A stretch of DNA of 64,000 bases from Ideonella_A sakaiensis_A (GCF_048320135.1 NZ_CP182947.1:3348001-3412000); one strand, 5' to 3'. Positions 34,846 to 44,783 are shown, counted from the stretch's first letter. Made by a program: numbers and translations. Notes: generated by a model not told the origin, from the letters alone.

Positions 34846-37305
34846 ATGAACAAGCCGATCGATCCCGCGCTGCTCGAACCCGCGATCGCCTTTGCCGATT
34901 ACCAGCGCAATGCCGAGCTGCGCATCGACCTCGATGCCGAACAGCGGCTGCAGCAGACCGGCGGCCGGGTCGGCGTCAGCCGGCCGCATGAATCGGCGCA
35001 CCTGCATGTGGCCGGGCAGGCGCCGTATATCGACGACATACCGGAGCTGGCCGGCACGCTGCACTGCGCACTCGGCCTGTCGCCGGTCGCGCACGGCCGG
35101 CTGACCGGACTGACACTCGATGCGGTGCGGGCGATGCCCGGCGTCGTGCTGGTGCTGACCGCGGCCGACATTCCGGGCCCGAACGACTGCGGCTCGATCG
35201 TCCACGACGACCCGATCCTCGCCGACGGCGAGCTGCGCTACCGCGGCCAGCCGGTTTTTGCGGTGATCGCAAAAACCCGCGATGCCGCGCGCCGCGCCGC
35301 CGCGCTGGCGAAGGAAGCGATCGGGTTCGAGCCGTTGCCGGCGCTGCTGACCGCGCGCGAGGCCCATGCGCAAGCCCAGTATGTGCTGCCGCCGATGCAC
35401 CTGATCCGCAGCGCCAGCGCCGGCAATGTCGAACGCGAGCAGCGCGCCCAAGCGGTGCGCAAGGCGATCGCCGCTGCACCGCGCAAGCTGCAGGGCACGC
35501 TCGAGGTCGGTGGCCAGGAGCAGTTCTACCTCGAAGGCCAGATCAGTTATGCGATTCCGCGCGAGGACCGCGGCATGCTGGTGCACTGCTCGACGCAGCA
35601 TCCGAGCGAGATGCAGCACCTGGTCGCCAATGCGCTGCAGCTCGACGCGAACCGGGTGCAGGTCGAATGCCGGCGCATGGGCGGCGGGTTTGGTGGCAAG
35701 GAATCGCAGTCGGCGCCGTTCGCCTGCATCGCAGCGGTGGCCGCGGCGCGGCTGCAGCGGCCGGTCAAGCTGCGGGTGGATCGGGACGACGACTTCCTGA
35801 TCACCGGCCGCCGCCACTGCTTCAGCTACAACTACGACGTCGGCTACGACGACGACGGCCGCGTGCTGGCTTGCGAAATCGACCTGATCTCGCGCGCCGG
35901 CCATTCGGCCGACCTGTCGGCACCGGTGATGACGCGCGCGCTGTGCCATTTCGACAATGCCTACTGGCTGCCCGAAGTGGCGATGCACGGCTACTGCGCA
36001 AAGACCAATACGCAGAGCAATACCGCCTTCCGCGGCTTCGGCGGGCCACAGGGTGCGATCGCGATCGAGAATATCCTCGACAGCATCGCGCGAACGCTCG
36101 GCCGCGACCCGCTGGAGGTGCGAAAGGCCAATTTCTATGGCCGCGACAAGCCGCAGACGCCGTATCTGCAGACCGTCGAAGACAACATCATCCACGAGCT
36201 GACCGCGACACTCGAAGCGTCGAGCGGCTACCAGGCACGGCGCCAGGCGATTGCCGACTACAACGCGGCGAGCCCGGTGCTGAAGCGCGGCATCGCGCTG
36301 ACGCCGGTGAAATTCGGCATCTCGTTCAACGTCAAGCATTTCAACCAGGCCGGTGCGCTGGTCCATGTCTACAACGACGGTTCGATCCTGGTCAATCACG
36401 GCGGCACCGAGATGGGGCAGGGGCTCAATACCAAGGTTGCGCAGGTCGTCGCGCACGAGCTCGGCGTCGACTACGAGCGGGTGCGCGTCACTGCGACCGA
36501 TACCCAGAAGGTTGCCAATACCTCGGCGACCGCGGCATCGACCGGCAGCGACCTGAACGGCAAGGCGGCGCAGGATGCGGCGCGGCAGATCCGCGAGCGG
36601 CTGGCCGCCTGTGCAGCCGCGCGCCATGGCGGTGCGCCCGACGCGGTGCGTTTCGCCAACGACAAGGTCGAGGTCAACGGCCGCACGCTCGGCTTCGATA
36701 CCGTCGTCGCCGAGGCCTATATCGACCGCGTGCAGTTGTGGTCGGATGGGTTTTATGCAACACCGGGGCTGAGCTGGGACCGCGAGGCGCTGCAGGGCCG
36801 GCCGTTTTTCTATTTCGCCTATGGTGCGGCGGTCAGCGAGGTCGTCGTCGACAGCCTCAGCGGCGAATGGAAGCTGCTGCGCGCCGACCTGCTGCACGAT
36901 GTCGGCCGCTCGCTGAATCCGGCCGTCGACATCGGCCAGATCGAGGGCGCCTTCATCCAGGGCATGGGCTGGCTGACGACCGAGGAACTGGTCTGGCAGC
37001 CGATGGACGGCTCGCGCAACGCCGGCCTGCTGATGACGCATGCGCCGAGCACCTACAAGATCCCGACCGCCAACGACTGTCCGCCGGTCTTCAATGTCAC
37101 GTTGTACGAAGGCGACAACGTCGAGGACAGCATCCACCGCAGCAAGGCGGTCGGCGAGCCGCCGCTGCTGCTGCCGTTTTCGGTCTTCTTCGCGATCCGC
37201 GATGCGGTGTCGGCAGTCGGCGGCCACCGGGTCGACCCGCCGCTGAGCGCGCCGGCTACCAGCGAAGCGATCCTGCGCGCGATCCGGGCGGTGCAGCAGC
37301 GGTGA
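34846..37305 (+). CDS. xdhB: Xanthine dehydrogenase molybdenum-binding large subunit
   Basis: 819 aa catalytic subunit hydroxylating hypoxanthine/xanthine to urate. Moco-binding motifs GGGFGGKESQ, NTAFRGFGGPQG and GGTEMGQGLNTK are intact, and the catalytic glutamate is Glu771 in KAVGEPPLLL. AAGGAA precedes the ATG. The gap after xdhA is 28 nt and xdhC follows after 25 nt. Confidence 0.97.
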   Translation: MNKPIDPALLEPAIAFADYQRNAELRIDLDAEQRLQQTGGRVGVSRPHESAHLHVAGQAPYIDDIPELAGTLHCALGLSPVAHGRLTGLTLDAVRAMPGVVLVLTAADIPGPNDCGSIVHDDPILADGELRYRGQPVFAVIAKTRDAARRAAALAKEAIGFEPLPALLTAREAHAQAQYVLPPMHLIRSASAGNVEREQRAQAVRKAIAAAPRKLQGTLEVGGQEQFYLEGQISYAIPREDRGMLVHCSTQHPSEMQHLVANALQLDANRVQVECRRMGGGFGGKESQSAPFACIAAVAAARLQRPVKLRVDRDDDFLITGRRHCFSYNYDVGYDDDGRVLACEIDLISRAGHSADLSAPVMTRALCHFDNAYWLPEVAMHGYCAKTNTQSNTAFRGFGGPQGAIAIENILDSIARTLGRDPLEVRKANFYGRDKPQTPYLQTVEDNIIHELTATLEASSGYQARRQAIADYNAASPVLKRGIALTPVKFGISFNVKHFNQAGALVHVYNDGSILVNHGGTEMGQGLNTKVAQVVAHELGVDYERVRVTATDTQKVANTSATAASTGSDLNGKAAQDAARQIRERLAACAAARHGGAPDAVRFANDKVEVNGRTLGFDTVVAEAYIDRVQLWSDGFYATPGLSWDREALQGRPFFYFAYGAAVSEVVVDSLSGEWKLLRADLLHDVGRSLNPAVDIGQIEGAFIQGMGWLTTEELVWQPMDGSRNAGLLMTHAPSTYKIPTANDCPPVFNVTLYEGDNVEDSIHRSKAVGEPPLLLPFSVFFAIRDAVSAVGGHRVDPPLSAPATSEAILRAIRAVQQR

Positions 37306-37330
37306 CGGAGCGCGGTCGCCGCAGGCAACG

Positions 37331-38143
37331 ATGGACGCGCTGAAGGCGACGGCGGCCCGCTGGCTCGAGTCGGGCATCGCCTCGGTTGTCGTCGAAGTCG
37401 CCGACGCGCGCGGATCGGCGCCGCGTGATGCCGGCACGCGGATGCTGGTCGGCCCGGAAGAACTGGCCGGCACGATCGGCGGCGGCCACCTCGAGCTGAA
37501 GGCGATCGAGCACGCGCGGCAGATGCTTACTGGCGGCGATCGGCAGCCGCAAACAGTCGACTATCCGCTCGGGCCGGCGCTCGGCCAGTGCTGTGGTGGT
37601 GCGGTGAGCCTGTCGTTTGCGCCGCTGGCGAGTGAGCACCTGACCGCTTGGCCGGATCCGCCGCCGCTGTTCCACCTGCAGCTGTACGGCGCCGGCCATG
37701 TCGGCCGCGCGATCGTGCAGGCGCTGGCGCCGCTGCCGGTCGTCATCGAATGGATCGATGAACGCGAAGCGGAATTTGCACGTTTCGCCGCGCCGATCGC
37801 CGGTGCCGCCGATATCCGCGCGGTCTGTGTCGACGCGGTCGAAGCCGAGGTGAAGCTCGCGCCGGCCGGTGCCTACTATCTGGTGCTGACCCATGAGCAC
37901 GACCTCGATCTGCGCATCACCGAGGCGATCCTGCGCCGCGGCGACTTCGGCTTTCTCGGGCTGATCGGATCGAAGACCAAGCGGCAGCGCTTTTTCCATC
38001 GCTTCGAGCAGCGCGGCATCGACGCCGGGGCAATCGCCCGCATCACCTGCCCGATCGGCATACCGGGCATCGCCGGCAAACAACCCGAGGTGATCGCGGT
38101 GGCAGTCGCCGCCCAACTGCTGCAGCAGTGCGGCAACCATTGA
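37331..38143 (+). CDS. xdhC: XdhC molybdenum cofactor insertion/sulfuration chaperone
   Basis: 270 aa. Binds Moco, promotes its sulfuration and inserts it into XdhB. GTIGGGHLELKAI and the Moco-binding Cys pair Cys87-Cys88 in GQCCGG are present, followed by a Rossmann-like C-terminal domain (LYGAGHVGRAIVQAL, FLGLIGSKTKRQRF, CPIGIPGIAGKQPEVIAVAVAAQ). Last gene of the xdhABC run. Confidence 0.96.
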   Translation: MDALKATAARWLESGIASVVVEVADARGSAPRDAGTRMLVGPEELAGTIGGGHLELKAIEHARQMLTGGDRQPQTVDYPLGPALGQCCGGAVSLSFAPLASEHLTAWPDPPPLFHLQLYGAGHVGRAIVQALAPLPVVIEWIDEREAEFARFAAPIAGAADIRAVCVDAVEAEVKLAPAGAYYLVLTHEHDLDLRITEAILRRGDFGFLGLIGSKTKRQRFFHRFEQRGIDAGAIARITCPIGIPGIAGKQPEVIAVAVAAQLLQQCGNH

Positions 38144-38279
38144 AACCGGCGCCGCCAAGGCATGCGGGCGCCGCGTCAGCCAGTTCCGACAGGCCACTTC
38201 GCAGCAGTCCGATGGGATCGACGCACGATGCGGCCGACGATGGGTGTTCAGGATCATCCATCACGAACAGGAGACACCG

Positions 38280-38771
38280 ATGAACAGAAACAGCCTGATC
38301 GCCATCGCCGCCAGCGCCATGCTGGCCACCCCAGCATTCGCCGAGACCGTGATCGCCGTGCAGCCGATCGGAACGGTGCAGATCGCCGCCCACCACGGCG
38401 CCAAGTCGGGCCACAGCATGCAGGCCACGGGCGCGCCGGAGATCAAGGTCCAGCAGAGCAGCAGCGGCACCGCCTACATCGCAGGAGGCGCGAGCGTCGA
38501 TGTGCGTGAAGCGATGGAAAAACGCCGCAGCGAGTTTCCGCTGTCGGTCTCGGTCAGTGCATGCAGCGGTCAATACCTGGTCGCCGATCGCCTGAGTCTG
38601 TCGGGACCGAATGGCGAATTCCTGTCGGTCACCGACGCCGGCCCGCTGGTGATGACGAAGCCGCCGGCTTCTGGCCAGATCACTGCCGAGGCAACCTGGA
38701 AAGGCCAGACGCAACGCAAGAGCTTCAGCGCCAATACCAAGGACACCGTGAACATCTGCTTCAAGGCCTGA
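38280..38771 (+). CDS. Secreted protein of unknown function, two-cysteine paralogue
   Basis: 163 aa with a signal peptide cleaved at AFA-ET. No family is recognised. The C-terminal ~100 residues look like a beta-sandwich (KRRSEFPLSVSVSACSGQYLVADRLSLS, GQITAEATWKGQTQRKSF). It is clearly paralogous to the 163-aa protein at 39213-39704: SQFPFKLVLSAGSGEYIVAD and TLEVTYQGQTKRQQV align. Its only two cysteines, in SACSG and NICFK, are both absent from the paralogue, which suggests a disulfide. A Gly/Gln-rich segment precedes the sandwich. Confidence 0.72.
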   Translation: MNRNSLIAIAASAMLATPAFAETVIAVQPIGTVQIAAHHGAKSGHSMQATGAPEIKVQQSSSGTAYIAGGASVDVREAMEKRRSEFPLSVSVSACSGQYLVADRLSLSGPNGEFLSVTDAGPLVMTKPPASGQITAEATWKGQTQRKSFSANTKDTVNICFKA

Positions 38772-38885
38772 CGAGGGTTTTGCGAGCCTCGCCGCCGGGC
38801 GGCAGCGGGGCGAGCCTGTCTGCCGCCCCAGGACACGACAGCACTGGCGGACAATGCAGTCAATCTGTTGCTGCCGTGTTGTCCG

Positions 38886-39206
38886 ATGCCCGATATCTCA
38901 TTCATCACACCCGCCGGCGATGTCGTCGGCTTCGAGGCGCCTGAAGGCGTCAGCCTGATGCGGGCGGCGACCGGTTTTGGCATCGACGGCATCATTGCCG
39001 AATGTGGCGGCCAGGCGCGTTGCGCAACCTGTCATGTGATCGTCGACGAGGCCTGGGTCGACCGGCTTGCACCGCCGTCGGACGAGGAAAACGAGATGCT
39101 CGAGTTCACCGCGGTGCCGCGGCAGCCGTGCAGCCGCCTGTCATGCCAGATCAGGCTGACCGCCGAATTGCAGGGGCTCGTCGTGCAGTTGCCGGAGCTC
39201 CAATGA
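38886..39206 (+). CDS. Adrenodoxin-type [2Fe-2S] ferredoxin
   Basis: 106 aa. Cluster ligands Cys40, Cys46, Cys49 and Cys87 (CX5CX2CX37C) in AECGGQARCATCHV and SRLSCQI. An electron carrier, possibly for a P450 or Rieske oxygenase; no such partner is adjacent. ATG 38886 begins the fold; an upstream TTG would add six residues. It sits between two convergent paralogous secreted-protein genes, 6 nt before the stop of the second. Confidence 0.93.
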   Translation: MPDISFITPAGDVVGFEAPEGVSLMRAATGFGIDGIIAECGGQARCATCHVIVDEAWVDRLAPPSDEENEMLEFTAVPRQPCSRLSCQIRLTAELQGLVVQLPELQ

Positions 39207-39212
39207 CGCGCG

Positions 39213-39704
39213 TCAGCCGCGGCTGGCAAATCGCATGTTGATCTGCTGCGGCTTCTTGCCGAGGTTTACCTGCTGGCGTTTGGTCTGTCCCTGGTAGGTC
39301 ACTTCCAGCGTGTAACGGCCGGCCGGCGCGTCGATCAGCACCCACGGGCCGAGCTTGCCGGCATTCATCAGCTCGCCCTTCGACGACGATTTGAGCATCA
39401 CGGTGTCGGCGACGATATATTCGCCACTGCCGGCGCTGAGCACCAGCTTGAACGGAAACTGCGAACGTTGCGCCTGCAGTTCCGCCCGTTCGCTTTCACC
39501 TGCGCCGCCGCTGACGAAGCGCACACCGTCGCTGCCCTGCTGCACCTGCATGTTCGCTTGCGGCGGCCCGGCAGGCTGGCCGGCGGCAATCGACGCCAGG
39601 GTTTCCGCGGACAACGTGGTTTGAGCCTTGGCCTGCGACACGCTCAACAGACCGGCTGCTGCAACCATCGCCAAGCTGAACAGCATCTTGTGCAATCGGG
39701 TCAT
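39213..39704 (-). CDS. Secreted protein of unknown function, cysteine-free paralogue
   Basis: 163 aa, signal peptide cleaved near AKA-QT. Paralogue of the protein at 38280-38771, same length and same C-terminal beta-rich layout (GGAGESERAELQAQRSQFPF, YIVADTVMLKSSSKGEL, PAGRYTLEVTYQGQTKRQQ). No cysteine. A Gln/Gly-rich linker follows the signal. ATG 39704 has GAGGA upstream; the long in-frame extension upstream is antisense to the DMT transporter gene and not real. Function unknown. Confidence 0.72.
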   Translation of the reverse strand: MTRLHKMLFSLAMVAAAGLLSVSQAKAQTTLSAETLASIAAGQPAGPPQANMQVQQGSDGVRFVSGGAGESERAELQAQRSQFPFKLVLSAGSGEYIVADTVMLKSSSKGELMNAGKLGPWVLIDAPAGRYTLEVTYQGQTKRQQVNLGKKPQQINMRFASRG

Positions 39705-39878
39705 GTTGCGTCCTCGTAACAACCGTATAACCATGCTGTTCAAGTGCAGATCGGCTGTCAACCCCATTCCGACTGTTGTGCTGTCGGAAAAAGCCGACAC
39801 CTGCTGAACGGAGGATGATCCGGGCCGCCTTTTTTCGCGTCGACAATGCGGGCCCCGTCCCAACCGGCAACTTTCTCG

Positions 39879-40757
39879 ATGGCTCGATCCGACAACCTGC
39901 GCAGCATCTTCGCGATGCTGCTCGCGGTGGCATTCTTTTCGCTGATGGATACCGCGATGAAGCTGCTGGTGATGCGCTACCCGGCGCTGCAGGTGACCGC
40001 ATTGCGCGGCTTGTCGTCGCTGCCGCTGGTGCTCGCCTACGTGGCCTGGCGGGGTGCCGGCCGGTCGCTGTGGCGGGTCCGCTGGCCGCTGCACCTGGCA
40101 CGCGGGCTGCTGTCGATCGTGATGTTGGCAATGTTTGCCTTCGCGCTGCAGAGCCTGCCGCTGGCCGAGGCCTATACGCTGTTTTTCATCGCGCCGCTGC
40201 TGATCACGCTGTTGTCGATACCGGTGCTGAAGGAGAAGGTGGCCGGCGCGCACTGGTTTGCGATCGTCGCCGGCTTTGTCGGCGTCGTCGTCGCGCTGCG
40301 CCCGGCCAGCGCCAGTTTTCTGTCGATCGGCGCACTGGCGGTGCTGGGTGCGGCGAGCTGCTATGCCGTCAATGCGGTGCTTGGCCGTCTGCTGACGCGC
40401 ACCGATTCCAGCGTCAGTCTGGTGTTCTGGACCACGCTGTCGCTGGCGGTCGGCGCCGGGCTGCTGGCGCTGCCGGGTTGGCGACCGGTGCTCGGTGACG
40501 ACCTGCCGCTGATCCTCGGCCTCGCGGTGACCGGTTTTGCCGGACAGGTGGCGATCACCGAAGCCTTTCGGCATGGTCAGGCATCGGTGGTTGCGCCGTT
40601 CGAATACACCGCGCTGGCCTGGGGCGTCGGCATCGACTGGGTGCTTTGGGCCAGCCTGCCGAAGGCGCAGACGCTGCTCGGCGCCGCGATCATCGTCGCC
40701 AGCGGCATCTATCTGATCCGAAACGAACGCGTGAAAGTAGCCGTGCTGCCACCGTGA
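39879..40757 (+). CDS. EamA/DMT-superfamily transporter
   Basis: 292 aa, about ten hydrophobic helices in two EamA repeats (SIFAMLLAVAFFSLMDTAMKLLV at the start; GHGQASVVAPFEYTALAWGV in the second half). Drug/metabolite exporters of this group move amino acids, riboflavin-like compounds or other metabolites. Substrate unknown. An ATG 11 codons upstream (39846) is an alternative start; neither has a strong ribosome site. Confidence 0.88.
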   Translation: MARSDNLRSIFAMLLAVAFFSLMDTAMKLLVMRYPALQVTALRGLSSLPLVLAYVAWRGAGRSLWRVRWPLHLARGLLSIVMLAMFAFALQSLPLAEAYTLFFIAPLLITLLSIPVLKEKVAGAHWFAIVAGFVGVVVALRPASASFLSIGALAVLGAASCYAVNAVLGRLLTRTDSSVSLVFWTTLSLAVGAGLLALPGWRPVLGDDLPLILGLAVTGFAGQVAITEAFRHGQASVVAPFEYTALAWGVGIDWVLWASLPKAQTLLGAAIIVASGIYLIRNERVKVAVLPP

Positions 40758-40821
40758 ACGCGACCCGGCAGCCGGCAGCATCGGTTAGCCTGTGGGCCTG
40801 TTACACGCGAGGAGGCTGCGC

Positions 40822-42159
40822 ATGAGCAACGACACGCCGGACGACGACCCGGTCAGCGATGCCGATGTCCGCGAGGCGCTGGAAAAGGCGGTGCAGATGC
40901 AGCGCCGTGGCCAGCTTGCAAAGGCCGAGGAGGTTTATGCCGCCGTGCTGACGCTGCGGCCGGAAGAACCGAATGCGCTGAATTTTCTCGGCATCCTGCG
41001 CCACCAGCAGGGCAAGCAGGACGAGGCGCTGCACTATCTCGGCAGGGCGATCCAGCAGCAGCCGGCGAATCCCGGACCGTGGCTGAATCTGTCCAATGTG
41101 CTGCTCGAGGCCGGTGAATATACCGAGGCGGTGGCCGCGATGCGTCGGGTGGTCGAGCTGAAGCCCGATTCGGCGGGTGTCTACAACAACCTCGCGATCC
41201 TGCACATGCGGCTCGGTCACCTCAAAGAAGCCGAAAAATGTCTGGCGGCGGCGCTCGAGCGCGATCCGAATCCGGGTTTCCTGCACGCCAACCTCGGCAA
41301 CCTCTATTACCGGACCGGTCGCTACAAGGAGTCGATCGAGCACAGCCTGCGCTCGCTCGGTGGAGACCGCAAGAATGATTCGGCGCGCTGGATCCTGACG
41401 CTGTCGCTGCTGGCGCATGGCGAACGCGACCGCGCGATCCTGAATCTGCGCGACTGGATCGAAGACGAGCCGGACAATCCGCGGCCGCGACACCATCTGA
41501 CCGCACTCGGCGTCGGCGAGGTGCCGCAGCGCGCATCGGACGCCTATGTGAAGGACATGTTCGACAGCTTCGCAACGTCGTTCGACCAGAAACTCGAAAA
41601 ACTGGGTTACCGCGCACCGCAACTGGTCTGCGATGCATTGCTCGCGCTCGGCGATCGCTTGCGCACGGGTGGCTGCATCCTCGATGCCGGTTGCGGCACC
41701 GGGCTGTGCGGCCCGCTGCTGCGGCCTCTCGCCGAGCGGCTCGAAGGTGTCGACCTGTCCGAGCCGATGCTGGCGCGCGCGACCGGACGCAACTGCTACG
41801 ACGCACTGCACGCGGCCGAGCTGACCGCATTCATCGACGCTGCGCCGGATCGCTTCGACAACATCGCAAGCGCCGATACGCTGGTCTATTTCGGCGATCT
41901 CGGTCCGGTGATGGCGGCGGCGCGCCGCGCGCTGAAACCCGGCGGCGCGCTGGCGGCCAGTGTCGAGGCGCTGCCCGACGACCATCCCGACCGCCACCTG
42001 CTGCAGGTCAATGGCCGTTATGCCCATTCACAGGCCTATCTGCGCGAGGTCGCCGAGCAGCATGGCCTCGAGATGATTTCGCTGCAGCCGGAGATCCTGC
42101 GCAAGGAGCTTGGCGACGACGTGCACGGCTGGGTCTTCGTCGCGATACGGCCGGCCTGA
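40822..42159 (+). CDS. TPR-repeat protein with C-terminal SAM methyltransferase domain
   Basis: 445 aa. Residues about 15-230 contain five or more tetratricopeptide repeats (AEEVYAAVLTLRPEEPNALNFLGILRHQQG is one unit). A class I methyltransferase follows (about 245-445) with motif I ILDAGCGTGLCGP and LEGVDLSEPMLARA. Predicted to methylate a target recruited by the TPR scaffold; substrate unknown. GAGGAGG precedes the ATG. It ends 22 bp before a convergent FMN-reductase gene. Confidence 0.9.
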   Translation: MSNDTPDDDPVSDADVREALEKAVQMQRRGQLAKAEEVYAAVLTLRPEEPNALNFLGILRHQQGKQDEALHYLGRAIQQQPANPGPWLNLSNVLLEAGEYTEAVAAMRRVVELKPDSAGVYNNLAILHMRLGHLKEAEKCLAAALERDPNPGFLHANLGNLYYRTGRYKESIEHSLRSLGGDRKNDSARWILTLSLLAHGERDRAILNLRDWIEDEPDNPRPRHHLTALGVGEVPQRASDAYVKDMFDSFATSFDQKLEKLGYRAPQLVCDALLALGDRLRTGGCILDAGCGTGLCGPLLRPLAERLEGVDLSEPMLARATGRNCYDALHAAELTAFIDAAPDRFDNIASADTLVYFGDLGPVMAAARRALKPGGALAASVEALPDDHPDRHLLQVNGRYAHSQAYLREVAEQHGLEMISLQPEILRKELGDDVHGWVFVAIRPA

Positions 42160-42181
42160 AGGCCGACCGGTTCACGTGGCC

Positions 42182-42763
42182 TCAGGCCGCAGCGGCCAGC
42201 GTCAGCCGGCTGAACCAGGCGACTTCGGCGCCGACGGTCTCGCAGGCCTGCACCGCCGCCGGGTCGACGCCGTGGCCTTCGCGGTTGCCGAACGGCCGCG
42301 ACGACGACAGCAGCGTCGCGCCATACGGCGTCGGCCAGCCGCGCAGCGCATGGACCACCGCGCGCAGCGAAATCAGCGTCGTGCCCATCGCCTGCGCGCC
42401 GTCGGCACAGACGATCAGGCCGACCGCACGACCTTCGAAATACGGCGCCGGGTCTTCGCGCGTGTCCTCGACGAAATCGATCGCGTTCTTGACCAGCCCG
42501 GAAATCCCACCGTGGTACGACGGCGTCGCGATGATCACGCCGCTGGCGCGGCGCACCGCGGCGACCAGCGCGAGCGCTTCGTCGCTGCGCTCGGGGCGAC
42601 TCGGGTCATAGGATTCGAGCGGCATCGCGCCGGCGCCGAAGGCCTCGACATCGCAGCCGAGGCTTTGTGCGTGGGCCAGTGCCGCGCCGAGCGCGCGTTC
42701 GGTCGTCGACCCGGCCCGGGTGGTGCCGCCGATACCGACGATGAACGGCCGCTTGTTCTTCAT
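42182..42763 (-). CDS. NADPH-dependent FMN reductase (flavodoxin-like)
   Basis: 193 aa. The FMN phosphate-binding loop GGTTRAGSTTERAL and TPSYHGGISGLVKNAIDFVED identify the NADPH-dependent FMN reductase/chromate-reductase family. Such enzymes reduce flavins or quinones using NAD(P)H. ATG 42763 begins the fold; the ORF's earlier start adds 18 unrelated residues. Monocistronic. Confidence 0.9.
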   Translation of the reverse strand: MKNKRPFIVGIGGTTRAGSTTERALGAALAHAQSLGCDVEAFGAGAMPLESYDPSRPERSDEALALVAAVRRASGVIIATPSYHGGISGLVKNAIDFVEDTREDPAPYFEGRAVGLIVCADGAQAMGTTLISLRAVVHALRGWPTPYGATLLSSSRPFGNREGHGVDPAAVQACETVGAEVAWFSRLTLAAAA

Positions 42764-42917
42764 GTCAACTTTCTGGAGCTGATGCTGCCTCGCCGCCGAT
42801 GACGCTCCGTGACTCAACGCGGTGGCGGGCGCGTGATGCGCCGCTATCGGTCGAGTGTAAGAGAGGCCTGCTGATCGTCAGGCCGGCGGCGGCTTCGACC
42901 GCAGCGCCGGCGCGGAT

Positions 42918-44783
42918 TCATTCGAGTGTCGGCGTCGTCCGCAGCACTTCCTCGACGGTTGTCAGCCCCTCGGCGACCTTCATGATGCCGGCCAGCCGCA
43001 GCGGCCGCATGCCGTCCTGGATCGCCTGCTTGCGCAGCCGGGCGAAATCGGGCTGCGGATGGATTGCCGCGCGTGCGGCCTCGTTGACGGCCAGCAGTTC
43101 GTAGAGCCCGGCGCGGCCGCGGTAGCCGGTCATCCGGCAGTCGAGACAGCCGATCGCCTTGTGCGGCCGCACGCCGCCGTTCAGCGTCCACGGCGCAATC
43201 AGTTCGTGCAGGCTTTCGCGTGTCGTCGACGGATCGGGTTTCTTGCAGCTCGGGCACAAGGTGCGCACCAGCCGCTGCGCGAGCACGCCGATCACGGTGG
43301 CCGAGATCATGTATGGCGGCACGCCGAGGTCGAGCAGCCGGGTGATCGCCTGCGCCGAATCGTTGGTGTGCAGCGTGCTGAAGACGAGGTGGCCGGTCAA
43401 AGCGGCCTGGATCGCCATCTCGGCGGTCGGCAGGTCGCGGATCTCGCCGACCATGATGATGTCCGGATCCTGCCGCATCAGCGCACGCAGCCCCTCGGCA
43501 AAACCGAGGTCGATCGCCGGCTGCACCTGCGTCTGGTTGAACGCCGGCTGGATCATCTCGATCGGATCCTCGACGGTGCAGACATTGACCTCGTCGGTGG
43601 CCAGGCGGCGCAGCGTCGCATACAGCGTCGTCGTCTTGCCGGAGCCGGTCGGCCCGGTGACGAGGATGATGCCGTGCGGCTGCGCGACCAGATCATCCCA
43701 GCGCTTGCCGTCATGGCTGCCGAAGCCGAGCGCCTCGAGCGGCTTGACGGTGGTGTCGGGATCGAAGATGCGCATCACCATCTTCTCGCCGAAGGCGGTC
43801 GGCAGCGTCGACAACCGCATCTCGACTTCCTCGCCGGACGGGTTGCGCGTCTTGATGCGGCCGTCGAGCGGGCGGCGCCGCTCGATCACGTCCATCCGGC
43901 CGAGCAGCTTGATGCGCGCGATCATCGCGTTCATCACGCCTTGCGGCAGCTGGTAGACGGTGTGCATCACGCCGTCGATGCGAAAGCGGATTGCACTGAG
44001 ATCGCGCCGCGGCTCGAGGTGGATGTCGCTGGCGCGCTGGTCGAAGGCGTATTGCCACAACCAGTCGACCACCTGCACGACGCCCTGGTCATCGGCTTCG
44101 AGCTGCTTGGTCGTGCGGCCGAGCTCGACCAGCTGCTCGAAACTCGCCGCGGTGGCGTTTTCGCCGCTCTTGATCGCCGCCCGTACCGAGCGCGACAGCG
44201 TATAGAACTCGGTCGTGAATTTCTGGATCTCCGGCGGGCTGGCGACCACCAGCCGCACCGTCTTGTGGGTATGGGCCTCGATTTCCGGAATCCACTCGAC
44301 ATCGAAGGGTTCGCAGGTGGCGATCGTGATCTCGCGCAGGCTGACCTGGATCGGCAGCGCGCGCCGCCGCTCGGCATAACTGATCGACATCACCTCGGCA
44401 ACGCGGCCGACATCGACCTTCAGCGGATCGATCTTCAGATAGGGCAGGCCGCTGCGTTCGGCCAGCCAGGCGGTCAGCGCCTCGATGTCGAGTGGGCGGC
44501 TGCTGCCGGCGCGCATCAGGCCGGCGTTGCCCAGCCGCACCAGCGGATGCTGCGCGCTGTCGCCGGCGGCAAACCGCTTGGCGGTGCGCATCGCATCGTC
44601 GGCACTCAATACGCCGTCGTGGCGCAGCCACTTCAGCAACACGCGCCAGTCGAGCGGACCGCGGTATTGCGGTGGCGCGCCTGCCGTTGCCGGGCCGGCC
44701 GTTGCCGGTGGATCAGCCGCCTCGGCGCCCGGCAGATCGCCAGGAATGGTGGCCGCCGTTTCGCGTTTCGGCATCGTCGTCAT
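42918..44783 (-). CDS. GspE/PilB-type secretion/pilus assembly ATPase
   Basis: 621 aa. N-terminal MshEN-like domain (about 45-190), then the AAA-type ATPase: Walker A GPTGSGKTTT (377-386), Asp box, Walker B MRQDPDIIMVGEIRD, His box GHLVFSTLHTNDS, and a zinc tetra-Cys (CPSC...CLDC) near 560-600. It powers type II secretion or type IV pilus assembly. No other T2SS/T4P gene is present in the window. Its ATG overlaps the stop of the spermidine-synthase-like gene by 4 nt, putting it in an operon with tatD and a DNA glycosylase. Confidence 0.93.
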   Translation of the reverse strand: MTTMPKRETAATIPGDLPGAEAADPPATAGPATAGAPPQYRGPLDWRVLLKWLRHDGVLSADDAMRTAKRFAAGDSAQHPLVRLGNAGLMRAGSSRPLDIEALTAWLAERSGLPYLKIDPLKVDVGRVAEVMSISYAERRRALPIQVSLREITIATCEPFDVEWIPEIEAHTHKTVRLVVASPPEIQKFTTEFYTLSRSVRAAIKSGENATAASFEQLVELGRTTKQLEADDQGVVQVVDWLWQYAFDQRASDIHLEPRRDLSAIRFRIDGVMHTVYQLPQGVMNAMIARIKLLGRMDVIERRRPLDGRIKTRNPSGEEVEMRLSTLPTAFGEKMVMRIFDPDTTVKPLEALGFGSHDGKRWDDLVAQPHGIILVTGPTGSGKTTTLYATLRRLATDEVNVCTVEDPIEMIQPAFNQTQVQPAIDLGFAEGLRALMRQDPDIIMVGEIRDLPTAEMAIQAALTGHLVFSTLHTNDSAQAITRLLDLGVPPYMISATVIGVLAQRLVRTLCPSCKKPDPSTTRESLHELIAPWTLNGGVRPHKAIGCLDCRMTGYRGRAGLYELLAVNEAARAAIHPQPDFARLRKQAIQDGMRPLRLAGIMKVAEGLTTVEEVLRTTPTLE

